NCBI GenBank assembly: GCA_028551475.1
Contig: CM052356.1
Coordinates: forward strand, 24,207,884 to 24,271,883
From: Casuarina equisetifolia
Lineage: Eukaryota; Streptophyta; Magnoliopsida; Fagales; Casuarinaceae
Length of the DNA stretch: 64,000 bases
Reading direction: 5' to 3'
This document shows, piece by piece, positions 23,313-36,000 of the stretch. The notes beneath the pieces were generated by a model. The model made no database searches. It was not told the DNA's origin and was given only the letters and a program-made list of their open reading frames with translations. A program made the translations under genes and the position numbers. Within the stretch, counting starts at the first letter, position 1. Each line of letters starts with the position of its first letter.

Positions 23313-24133
23313 TCAATCGGTTTCAAGATGGCATCTAAAGTGAGATTTTTTTAGTGATAGTTGGTACTATTAATCTGCATTGACATTCCATCCACGAAGA
23401 CAGCCACAGAGAGAGAGGGAGAGAGAGAGAGAGAGACTGAGCAAGCTGACAGATGCAGTCGTGAAAGTTATATGTTCAGCTATAGTTGGCGTGGAGCTGT
23501 AGGGGTACTGAAGGGTACTCTGCATAGGGGTGTGAAACCCCACGGTTGAAAAAGTTGGGACAAGAAGTTAGATATGAACTGAAAGTTCCCAATGTGTTTC
23601 CATTTGGAGTTCGTTTTGCATGGCAACGATTTTCTTCGCTTGAAACATGTTTCTTTGAATTGCCATTTTTATTTTATTCTTACTTCTGCGGTTTATTTCG
23701 CCTCCTTCATTCGAAAGCTGAAGTGGGATGGGGTTCGTTTCTCTCTCTTTTCCAACGTAAATTATGGCATCTAATTTCTCGAAACACCCATGGTTGCGCT
23801 GTTAGACGATGCTTGCACAATAGGGAAACGACTTAGACAGAAGTTTCAATTCCATTACTCACTTTTTGAAAGTTTCCTGAGCAGAAACATCAAATCCGTC
23901 GAAGGTATAGCGTGTGTAGTTTTCCATAATACACTTTTTATTTCACTTAATCTGGGCATTTTCACAAATTAAGGGTTAACTCAATTTCTTCTCTCTACAT
24001 TCTGGTGTTCAGGCAGATGCACGTGATCCACGTAGCAAACCTAAAACTTCTTAATTACGAGGTTTTAAGAATGATTTTAGGTTTTGTTTTGTATTAAATA
24101 AATTAAGAGGTTTCAAACAACATTTATTCTTAA

Positions 24134-24208
24134 TTATGTTAGACACTCATAGATTTATTATAAATATTGCTTTATGTTAGACACTCATAGATTTATTATA
24201 AATATTGG
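24134..24208. repeat. 38-bp direct tandem duplication
   Basis: The unit begins TTATGTTAGACACTCATAGA and occurs twice in a row at 24134 and 24172. The copies are almost identical. Confidence 0.8.
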
Positions 24209-25648
24209 AAGATACATATACTTTATAAAAAATATTAAGTAGAGTTTTTAGGTTGAAATGGTTGCAAGAGAATTTTCATAGTAATGATGGTAAAAGATTT
24301 AACAAGTGATGATTTTTCTAAATTCTTGTACAAACACAACAATTATTTGCGAAATAACATAAGGTGTCCAGTTAAGTCCCAAATTATTCAGCAAACATAG
24401 GCGAAAGTTGGGCCATTCAAAACAAAACCTGATGAGTCGTACCTGCTGGAACATCGTTACAAGCCGATAAGCTACTATTAACTTGACTAACAATGTCTTG
24501 TAGCAGTCAAGCTGGAAGTGAAGGACATTACTATATGCATTCCCAAACCCCATAGAAAACTTAGAATGAGAAAGAAACTCTATCATGTTAAGCATAGTTA
24601 AAATGGATTAAATCTTAAATTTCGATGCAACCAAAGGTCTATGGCTTAAACCACATCAGATAGCCGAAGTTATCCCATTTTCTTTTGGCAACCAGTGTTT
24701 CACTAAATAGCCAACTTGGGGAAGAAGCGGAGTATCAGTAAAAAGTATTTTGAGTTTCAAATACTTTTCCACTCCATATCGCTCGTAATTGTAATGTAAA
24801 GAAACCACGTTAAACTTAATATTAGAAAACTCAATTTCTTTAGTTACCATACTTCTACTCTCTATATCGTACCATTAGCCAACAGCTAAACAGCATTAAG
24901 GCTTCTGTCTCAGTTAAAATATATTAAGAAAATACAAGTCAAAATGAAAAAGTACCTGAAGAGGCAAAGGCATTTTCAGTAAATATTTTGCCTCTGACAT
25001 CCGAAGTTCATGGCGAATCCAAGTGTGTGCTGATTTAGACCAGGCGACCTGAACCAGACGAACTAGGAGAATCTATACTCGTATCCAACTTTTGCTGTAT
25101 GTTTTCTATTGTTACATTCTTTCGGGTTCTGAAGCCAACGAATACCTAAGAATCTTTTGACATTCTAATGCTAGCTGCCTAGAGTAGCTTGACTAAAGCA
25201 ACTCAAATTTTCTGTCAAATATTAGACGTGGATGCGTGCTGAAGCGGTTTGTGTCTTCAGGGACAAAAAAGTGGAAAAAATTGAAGAGATCGAAGGGAAC
25301 AGGAGTAGGAGAATCAAGGAGCTATGGAAGAGAGAGATTGTTCAAGAGATGTATGGCATTTATGAAAGGAACCCTCATTCCTTCACCCTAACCCTAGCCC
25401 CAACAGGTACTGACCAATGGGACGTAGGTTAAGCTGGACTGCAAAATGTTCACCCGTTTGACGCATCTTTAGTATCAGTTTGGAGCAACATCTCTGCCTC
25501 ATACTGCGACTGCCTAACCAGATATGATTGACAAGCCTAAACCTAGCTGGACCCACGAGTGAACTTTTAAGTAAGACTAAAGGAAAAGGGTAAGGCGTGA
25601 TTTCTGTCTCATAAACAAGCCCTTCTCTCTCTCCCTCCCCCGCCCGCG

Positions 25649-25655
25649 ACCCCCC

Positions 25656-25694
<39 letters not shown>
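25649..25694. repeat. C-rich tract and CT microsatellite
   Basis: C-rich sequence passes into more than ten uninterrupted CT units. There is no coding meaning. Confidence 0.85.
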
Positions 25695-25696
<2 letters not shown>

Positions 25697-27088
25697 TTCA
25701 CTCCCTCGGTAAATTCTAATCTGGCGTGATGGTAAGTTGCCTCCAATTTCTCGAAGTCCGTACGACCTGTAGAGGCATCTAGGGATATACGGCCCGTAGA
25801 CTGATTGTTTTGTTCGGAGGAGCTTTATGAGATGAAGCAGATGTTCTGTCAAGTAGTAAAAGACGAGCTGATTAAAAGCTTACATATGTCCTTGCAGCTC
25901 TTAAATAGATCGATTTAGATAGATCTTTTAAGTGTCTTAAAGCCCCACTTCAATGTCCTTCAATAATCTTTTAGTGTCTTAAAGCCGCAGTTCCATATAT
26001 GTCTTACATAGATCAATTTCTGTCCTTAGATTTTATAAAAATATAACCTAAATGATCCGTTTGAGTTCTTGATGTCTTTCCATCATATGTCCGACAAATT
26101 AATGGAAAGTAACAAAAGAAAAACGAAGATCTTATTTAGCATTTGCTCCATCCAAACCTGATAGGACATCAAGTTTAAAAAAAGACTTGAAAGTGCTGGG
26201 GAGGTAAAGGTCCCCGGCACGGGACAGAATAGTTGTCTATGGTTCACACCAGTTTTCATAACTTTAGTTGCCATTTTCACCTAATGACTGAAAAAATGTA
26301 ACCAAACAAGGGCAGTCCGACCCTTTCTCTTCATAAGGGAAAAGAAAAAAATGGAGCTCGAGTGGACTCCCTTGTTGCAATGAGCCATGGCATCTCAACC
26401 GGTTCAACTTTCGAATAGGGCGTCAAACTCCTTACGAACTCCTCTTCAGTTCGACACTGAACCATTGCAGAAACAGTTTAGTGACAATTCTCTCCCTCTC
26501 TTTCTCCATCCGGTGCGATCCCGAGATTTCTTCAAGAAATGTACGAGACTGTGGGTTCACGAAAATTGTACCGGAAGACAGAGAGAGAGGGGAGGTGGGG
26601 GCTGGGGTTGGTTACGAGGGCTCTGGGGATATGGAGCTGATGCGAATCCAGTAATAAAGTTAGCTTTGGATTATAGAAAGACTAGAATGAAATAATAAAA
26701 AAAAAATTTAAATATAAAAGGTTAAAAAGATAAAGATTAAAAAATAAAGTACAGAAATGTAAGAAAATAATTTAAGTGTAAGAATTAAAATAATTGAGAC
26801 GATAAAAGTTAAAAAGTAAGGATACAAAATTTAAAAGGCAAAGCTTAAGAAAATATGAAATTCAATGACTTTTTCAAAAGTTTTCAGAATTGTCGTAATA
26901 TTTTCATAACGTTATGTTTATAACTAAAATAACAGTGTTTTTAAATAAATGATTAAACCTAATGTTAAAAAAATTAGAAATACTCAAAACTTAAGTATAA
27001 TAGGATCAAAGAAAATAAAAAATAACTAAATTAAGATTTTAAACAAATCAAACATATGATCCCAATAAATTAGAGACCTTAAAATAGT

Positions 27089-27292
27089 ATGAATCCTAAT
27101 AGAAATGAAAACTCCAGATAATAGGAGTCTTAACAAAAATAGAAATTTCAGGTAATATGAATCATGATAAGAATAAAAATTTCAAATAAGAAAAATGCTG
27201 ACAAGAATGAAAATACCATATAATAAAAATCTTGACAGGTATAAAAACTTCATATAATAGAAATCTTGACAATTTAAGAATCTTAAAACAAT
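27089..27292. repeat. degenerate 34-bp tandem repeat, six copies
   Basis: Copies start at 27089, 27123, 27157, 27191, 27225 and 27259. The consensus resembles ARRAATCTTGACAARAATRA followed by AAAYTTCAWATAAT. Copies differ at several bases but keep the 34-base period exactly. Confidence 0.8.
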
Positions 27293-30200
27293 ATAGTTAA
27301 AAAGTCTTAAAAATATTAAAATTCTTAAAGAATCTTTAAGATACTCTTCAAGTTTGGTTTTTTTAACCCAAAGATATGGTTATTAGGACACTCAATGTAT
27401 GATTGGGTCATTAGCATGAATCGCACAGTTGCTCCCGCATCAGGGTCTCTGTGATACAAAGTTCCGGAACTACACAAAAAGGTTGTAACGACTGTCAAAT
27501 GTCTGGTCTCGGAGATAAAGGGGGACTCAGCACGAAAAGTAGACCTCTATAGAGTACTCTTATCTGTGCCATCACGAGCAAGGGAATGTTTAAATCTGCT
27601 GCATAGCTATATACTTGATTATATCTTTATTTTACATGTCTCTTTGTTTTACACGTTTTTTCCTACTAAAAGAGACTCGCATCTTTCCCTTCGTTTATAA
27701 TTTTTAATTGCTTTATCTTCTTTTGCAGCTTTCACATCAGTTTTTCTGCCACTGACTCTCTCCCGCAGTCGCTTCATCTCGCTGATCGTACTATTCATTT
27801 ATTTTGCTCCTCTCTATCTGGGAAAAAGAAACAGAGACTTTTTCTTTTCGTGCTAAAATATTCAGAGCTCACTGTCCCATCCGCCATGGATGTATGGCCT
27901 TCCATAAATGCCAAAGGAGCAGTTTCCATTGTTGTGTCGCTCATGCGTATACCAGAACCATTTAGATTCACATCTAAATTTCTAATGACACTTCTTTTTT
28001 AGAATTTGTTAAGCTTCTCGTAGTTTCCTGTTTTACAACGCACGTGAACCTCCTTGCTGAAATTTACAGAATGTTTTGTTTATCTGCTGCATTAAAGATC
28101 AGAATTCTCAACATCTTCCTTTTCTTTTTAACACTATTCATCCGTCCGTTTTATTCTGTAAATAAAATCTCAATCACATCCTCTTTCACGCCGTGGATGT
28201 TACATGTGTTCATATGTGCCACCCAAATATACTGTCTTTTTCTTGCGCACTTTCATATGAAGCCACCGCATCTTCTCTTCCTAAAAGCTTTCATATTGGC
28301 ACGCCATTCACAAATCAGAGGATCTATGAAATCTTGCTCTTAGTGCAGCTTCTGTACACGCTTCCATACGGCAATAAGGTTTTTCCCATGTTGCTTCATG
28401 CGTTGACTCATGCCTCCGAGTTCTTTTGCGGTTGGTGCTCTCATGCTCTTGCAGTTCACACATGCCATGCTTGAATTCGTCAGACTCTTGGTTGCGTGTG
28501 GTCTTCAACTTCAAGCTGATCCAAATCTAAGCCTGCAGCCTCAACCCTCCCAAGCACCTTTCGTTGTCGTCTTTCATCTCCAACTACAACTTAGCTCACT
28601 CATGTGGAACATATTAAGTCAACTCAATCATATACTTGTCGTTTTTCGTGTCAGGATTCATAGAGTATCTTTTTCTTTCTATGTTTATCTTATATCCCAA
28701 TAAACAAATATCTTCCTCCCCGAATATTTAACTTTCCTAGCATATCTCATCTATAGTTCTAAATGACTACCTTCATTGAAACACAACTATAAACGAGTGA
28801 ATATGATGAAAATATAATCCTATTAAACATTACCATGGTGGAAATGGACTTATAAGATTAAATTATATAATTAGATAATCATTTCAAAAGAGGCATTTCT
28901 TTGCTTGTTGGTTAAGTTTTCAATATGGGTATTACCTTACGCTTGGGGTGAGAGGACTTAATAGATTTTAATGTGTCCAATAGTGTAATATGTTGTGCTT
29001 CTTACATATGGAGATGTTTCCTTTTCCTACAAGCTAGATTATAATGAAGAAAATAACTTTGTCATTATAGTATTAAAGTTCAAGTTTCAAAAAGACATTC
29101 AATTACTTGGAGATAGGTATATGTGAAAAGTATTTTCACATACTCAATGCAAAGGGTGTATCAAGATTTGATATGTGTCACTTATTGACAATATGTTGAT
29201 TTTTTGTGCTTTTCATATGTGGAAAAGTCCCTCTGTTAGAAAGAAAATTTAAGACAAATCTTATCCTATATTTTCATACGGTATGTAAGTAAAAGACTCA
29301 AATTCAAAAGCCAACCTGTATTTTACAGAGGTTCCACTTTTAGAAGAAGCAATTAAGTTTGTATGTGAGGAGATGTTATTTAAACGATTAATATAATTGT
29401 TTCTCAGTAGTCTAAGTCTTTTGAAAAAATTATATTTAAAGATACAAAATAAAGAAAATCAAGGTCAAAATTTCATTGCTTTAGTAAGAGTGATAAAACA
29501 CTCCATCTACCTTGGGAGAGAACCTAATGAGCCACAAGGTCAGGGTTTCAACACCCCCTCATTTATTTAAAATATATATGTACTTTGGGAGAGAACAGAA
29601 GTTAGGACTGGGACGAGGGTTTCTGATCCACCTATTCCCTTGCCAACGGCATGGAGAGGAAAAGTTCAGTTGCTGAACAAAAAGTCTCTGTTTCACTCCC
29701 TCATTTTGATTTCCCATCGGTAGGAAGCGGCACATTTCCTATACTTCTGCACGCCTACACTGCTAGTCCTGCTAAGCAAGCTAAGGAATGATGAATCCAA
29801 AGTTAAAAGTTTTCTCAGGGTTCACACGGTTCTGGCAAAGAAGTTTTCATCTATCATTCTGTATAATGCTACTGACCAAGGACTTAACTAGTGCCTAGAG
29901 GCTAGCTGGATCTTTTTTTTTTTTTTTTTTAATTTTTGGCCTTAAGCATAAAGGGAATCTAAAAGTATTTTGCAAACCAACCGCCACCTTTTTATTGCTT
30001 GCGCCAATGTTTTTGACCCTTGGATAGATCGTCTTTCTTCGATATGCTTTAAAAAATTACGTAGTTGGAAAAGGCATTTGCTAACGGAAATTTCCTGTAT
30101 TCTAAAATCCTCTTTAACGGGGCGTGTACAGAAATATTAATCTTTGGGGTGTGTTTTTTCTTCAGGTATAAGGGTAATATAAAAACTAAGCCTATAAGAA

Positions 30201-31889
30201 CAACAAGCCTGCATGAAGTTGAACCTACATCCCCCCTTTTTCAGAGTAAGGGAAAATGACAGCAGATTGACATGTTTACATACTATTTTGTCATCATCCT
30301 ATCTGATTCGTTGTAAGTTAACCATTGCTTAGAGTATTAGGTTTAGTAGAAGCAAAGGGGACCTCTACATCCAAAAATAGGACATATATAAAATGCATGA
30401 TATATATGTTTCAAGTTGACAAGTGCCTAATTTATTGGTGAATAGGTGTTGTTTAGAATTTTTTAGTCTTAAATTTAACATTTCAAAAGTGCATAAATAA
30501 GTGAGTACATAAGTTATTAAAAGAGAATTAAAAATTAAAAAAAATTAAACGATACGTGTCCCAAAAAACTATGATGATCTGATTGTAGAATTACTTATTT
30601 TCTTTCAATGTTATCGATATTTGTTTGTCTTTCTTTCAGTTGTTGTGGCCTTTAGATGAGACACTGCATCCATAATGTAATATGAGTTTTGTGTTAAACT
30701 GTAAAAATGTCAGTTTAACAAATAGGGGATGGGACTTCCAAAAGCAGATACTTACCGGATCAACTGTCGGTTTACATCTACTGCCGATGCAAAGTCAATT
30801 ATGGGTGCCATAAAAAGGCCAAATCTTTTGGGCGGTTCGGGAGATAAAAACAAAGCAGTGAAAAAGTCCTTACAAACGTGTCTAGTCATCGTTTTAAGAT
30901 GTTATAGGGTGGAACACTAGGATGGGGTTCTACAATAGCCACCTAATATTGACAGACATCTAGACCACAATAGATGATGCGATCAGCTTTTAGCCTTCAC
31001 TATGCTGGTTATTTCAGTAGTGCTGCACCATGTGGAAGCATATACAAGGCGCAAAAAGTGAAAAATAAAGCTTTTTTTAGGTTTTATCACTGCAAGTAAT
31101 GGTTGGATCGGGATCAGCAATTGAGTGGTAGAATTATTAGTTTCTGATTTTAGGGTTCCAGTTTCAATCTCCCTACCCATTTATGTATTCAATAAATAAA
31201 AGAATAATAAGAAAAAAAGCCTCAAACTAGGAAAAGGCTGTGGCAGGCAGCCATAGTTCTTAAAAGGCTGGACCATCGTGATTAAAATGTTGCAATGTGA
31301 ACCTTAATTTCTGGTACGTCACATGTTGTACCACAATAATATTGCAATGAATTGAGTCATCGTTCACCAGAATGCGAAATGAATCAAGCCTAAACTTGAA
31401 CTATGATTGTCGTCTAGGTAGCTGCTTCTATGCTACTCCATCTGGGATCGGAGGTTTGTTCCTGTTAGGGTATTCACATCTGAGTCTTTGAGTCCCATCT
31501 CCCGGCGGATGATCGTCGTCTGTGCTTGCCATGGTCGCTCCATCGTCATACTTGCATACTCATGTTTCGGTAATTGATAAAACAAAAGGGAATCATGTAA
31601 CCAAAAACATGAACGCAAAAAGTAAAAAGGAAGGAGGTCATTTCAAGGGCAGGGAAAAAGACACAGATGTTAACTAAAGGAGCAGATCTTGAACTGACCA
31701 ATGGAAGCGTCTCCATGTCAGAACGAAATTCAAGACGAAAGCGACTGGTCATTTCATCAAAATCAACGCGGGTTCCTAGTCTACTTCACGCGCTTGAGCC
31801 CCTCTTTCGGGATGCTATCATTTGCACAGGATATGTTCATTGGTCTTGCCCCAGCCAACCTACGTTACATCTTTGTCACACCCACAACA

Positions 31890-31895
31890 GACATC

Positions 31896-31926
<31 letters not shown>
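31890..31926. repeat. TC microsatellite
   Basis: CTCTCTAT then an uninterrupted run of TC units ends before GTGAATG. Open frames reading through it on either strand are low-complexity artefacts. Confidence 0.85.
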
Positions 31927-33077
31927 GTGAATGAAAAATATTGTACGGCCAAGTGTGCTAACAGATCTGTTTGCTGAAGTTTCAGGCATGATAGATAGAG
32001 GTACAGCGTCTTTTTTGAAACAGACGTGGGCTTTGTGTTGCATGAGACAGGGAGGACGTCGAGAAGCGTGACTATATTTTTCACATACGCATTCAGGTAA
32101 CAGAAAAACTTGTCTCCGCTCGCATACATGCTTTCGCAGAAGGGGTTTTTCATTATGAAATTGAAGGTCATCTAGGCAACAGAGCTCTTCCACGGGTACC
32201 TAGGGGGCCTCAGCATCTTGTCACTGGAGAGAGTCTGTACGTCGTGGGTGTCTGGTATCAACAAACGAGAATGTTCTCGTAGTTCTGTCCCAATTTGAAA
32301 CTTTATGGATCCGGGTTCAAAGCAAACCCCACAGTTGCCTCGGAATCAAATCATTTTTTCACAGTTCAAGTTACATAGGAACTATGTGTCTGGAGATTTG
32401 AGTGAATTACAGATAATGTGCAGCGTTTTCGGTGTAGGGAAATAGCATCCATTGGGATCTGTGGTGCCATGTTTAACCCCAACCGAAATGGGCTTTAGAT
32501 GTTCCTGTCTAGTTTGCTCACAAGCTTTTTGATGGCCGGACATAAAAGCCTGGTTGAAGATTGACAGATAAAATGTCAGGGTTTTGGTGGTTTGAGTCTC
32601 ACTCTCCTTCATTTCGTTATCTATGGAGTTTCTAAGCTCGTAGATTTAATGTCGACATCTTTGGTGCCACTTAAAAGATAGATAAACCTACGTCCTCTTT
32701 CTACCTTCAAATTAAGATTGGCAAGGACGCGACACTTAGAAAAGGAAGAAAAATAACTTATATTCTGTGACTTTATACAACCACAAGGTGCAGGATTGGC
32801 CACATAGCAAATATACAGAACTTGGAAAGCTACAGCACATTTATTTCCTGATAATATATGTAAACGCAAATCAGTTTTCCACATTAACACTCTCAAAGAA
32901 TCAAGAGCAGAATTTTTCAATCTTAAGTCATTTCTATAATACAACGCAGTTACATAACTGATCCCGTTGGTAATATGCACTCTCTCATCCTCTTTTTAAG
33001 CCGATTCCTCCCATGGATTTTGGAAAGCCTGCTCCTCTGGCATCACAAGGATGCACCACAAAGCTCTAGTATCCATT

Positions 33078-36000
33078 TCAGCACTGCGAAGTGTTCCCAT
33101 CTTTAAGCTTCAAGGACCCAAATTTAACGTTTGCGAGCTCCGCTGCTGCACGAGCAGCAGCAGATGCACGCTCTGCCGAGGCAATGGCAGCCCGAGCTTT
33201 CTCAAGAATCTCAGTTGATTGTGGTCTTGTCTCCCTTTTGTCATTATTAACTGGTTCTAAATCATTACTTCTTATTGATGGTTCAATTTCAGTAGTAGCC
33301 AAATGAGATGCAATGCTTGAGGGGCCAGGAACTTGTAGATGCTGAGATTCTTGTTTGATATTAGTAGGCATAATAGACTGTGCCCCATTAGAAGGAGAAG
33401 AGTTATTTTGACCTTCTTTGTTAGGAGCTGGGGGGAGTGCAGTTTCGGTGCATACTTGTTTTGATCCACCCTGAAGATCAAAAGGCCAGAATTAATAGCT
33501 GTACAAGTAAAATACATCAAAAGGCAATGAGTAGATTAAGAGACTTGGTTATTTTATGATAGGCACCCTACTATAACAAGCAAGATGGTTATAAGTATTT
33601 AAAATTTGTCCACAGGTATTTAATTCAAATGCATGAAGCAATTCACATTAAAGTTAACTAATCCATATTGAGAAATTGAAAAGATTACTATTGGTTACAG
33701 GCTGAATGGCAACCAAGAAGTTCACATATTCATGTCCGTGAGCACACAAGCACGAATCAGACCAAAAGAAATAAATAGGTGAAACTATTGTCTTGAAGCA
33801 ATCAAGAAGGTTTATGGAAGAATGTATTCCTAATTCCTATCACAGTAACTTATTATCAGTCCTGAAGGTGGATATTCAAGCTTAACTTGAAAATTAATAG
33901 TCTTGTAATCAGGATTTGAGCTTAGTCGGTACAAAGAAGGCTCAAGGCACTCAAATTCAAATTGCTTGAATAGATTAATGACTGAAAACCCCAGCAAGCA
34001 AAGCAATAATTTCCTCAAGCATGCTTGAAGAATCAAACGGCTACAAGGTTGAGCTTGGTCATCTATTCCATTAATACCTTTAATAACCCCTTCCTAAATG
34101 AATCAAGCCCAGTATTTTGGTTTGTCTCAGAGTCCTATTGCAGAAGTTTCTATATCAAGATGTTAAATTTAACAAGCACACTAACGAAGAAAACATTTTC
34201 CCTCAATTAAGGATCAAATATCTATTTACTTATGCCATGGCAAACAATTTACCAAGAGAAACACTGAATCTACACCTTTTATTCCATACACTGGAAAGTC
34301 ATTTGAGATGTCACATGAAGCTAAAAATCAGATCATGAAATATTATCCTTGATAGAGAAAATTTTCACTGACAAAACCCTATGCAAATGGGGATATAGAT
34401 AAGGCTCCTTAATGAAAAGGGTCTCATAGAACACCTTTATAAGGCTTACTCGAGTCAAATGAGAAGAATATCTGCGCTAGACCTGTAAATTTTAGAGAAG
34501 AGGCACCAGTAAACAGACCCGGACAGAATCCTAATTAATCAAGAGCCCTTCGGAGCTCCCATACAGAAAACAACTTGAAAATGCACCGTACCTCCAGCAT
34601 TGTATCAGATATATTGAATTTCACGGTACAGTGTTGTTAAAACATAGCGCAAAAGACTATGCAAAAATAAATAGGATACTTAGGGAACACATAATTAGCA
34701 GTTAAGCGGAGCAAATTCTATAAAATTCCAGGGGCAGGGAACAAAGGAAGCAGGATCTACTAATATGAAAGATTAATTCCACTTTATAGAAATCAAGTAC
34801 TTTCTCTGCAGCGATGGCAAGGACTATGACATCAAGATGTGATGTCATAAACAGATCACAAACATCAAAAGATAAAGTAATGAAGAACTGAATATCAACA
34901 AGAAAATTAAACAAAAGTTGGTATAAGTACCAGAAGATCTTCATGTTTCTTACTGAATTCTGCTTCTGTGTTTGATGAATTCCATTCCACATTGTGCTCC
35001 TGTGCAATGTCCTTCAATACCTTGAGCTTTACCCCTGCAGCTGGGGCACTAATTGAGAGCTTTTCGATTATCTGTGAAAATATTATTAAAAAAAGGAAAA
35101 GGTATGTTAAGACATCAAGTCACAAATGGTTGCGCCTGAAAAATATCACTCTTGCAAAGATGAGCTAGCCACTAAACTGTGCGGTTGACACCAGAGTCAG
35201 GGCGAAGTTCTGACACGGCCATGACGAATTCCTTGCCATATTTTCCAGCAAACAAATTCTTGAGCTGTATCAAATCCGGCACATCTGAACATCTGGGGGC
35301 AGCAAATATTATGCTTGCAATAGCTTCCCGCAATTCTGATGGACAATCCCTGATATCATGAAAAGTTAGGTTACAACATTCGCCCACATACAAAATTTAC
35401 TTTTGTTCCCTGGGTCCGAATAAAGGGAAAAAAAAATGACATACGAAAATTCTATATGAAGTGTTGGCTTTACAGATACCAACAACCACAGGTCCTCGAA
35501 TAGTAAAGTTCCTTAACATTGGTTAAGCTAGAAGAACAGCTGGGCCTATCTAGGATATTGATGAAGAAATAGGACATAGCAACAGTAATTATACAAACAT
35601 CCTCCCATTTTTTTTCTTCCAATCCAGAAAGCACTAAAAAATCATTTCTGTGTTCCAATTTTTGCTTCCACAAATGTCCAGCACTGAATTAGGATGTTAA
35701 CTATCTCACACTAATTGATTCTCTTCAGGTCAGCAATTTGCTCAGTCCGGAATTATCTAGAGCCTAAGATGAGGACTATGTAATAAGCATGTTCTGCAAG
35801 AAGTAATATGACCTTCGAAATTAATTTATGCCTCGGTCTATATTCCCATTCCTATTACCTTGTCATTCTTTGCTTTCTTTTATACAAGTCAAGAGAGTTT
35901 ACACAGATTCTAACCTGAGAGATAGCGGCTAGGCGGGCCATGTCTTGCTTCAAGAAAATGATAGTTTTCCATATCGAACCAATTGGGATTTTTGAAAAAT

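Larger units (their letters stand above)
23313..26380. other. gene-poor region after the JAGGED-type gene
   Basis: It contains a GA microsatellite (about 23408-23434), a 38-bp tandem duplication (about 24134-24208), a C-run followed by a CT microsatellite (about 25649-25694) and two near copies of a CTTTTAGTGTCTTAAAGCC-like string near 25930 and 25970. No gene was recognised. Confidence 0.45.
26381..33077. other. AT-rich gene-poor region
   Basis: Apart from the 34-bp tandem repeat and a TC microsatellite (about 31890-31926), I saw only short open frames without domains. A 102-codon frame at 26387-26695 begins MASQPVQLSNRASNSLRTPL but lacks any recognised motif. A tRNA-like A-box/B-box pair near 31110-31170 might be a SINE trace, but this is weak. 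Confidence 0.4.

Noticed and set aside
26387..26695. 102-codon frame starting MASQPVQLSNRASNSLRTPL
   Set aside because: No recognised domain, a low-complexity second half (GA-rich) and no splice partner.
31100..31175. tRNA- or SINE-like A-box and B-box strings
   Set aside because: The B-box-like GGGTTCCAGTTTCAATC is imperfect, and no cloverleaf, tail or duplication was found.
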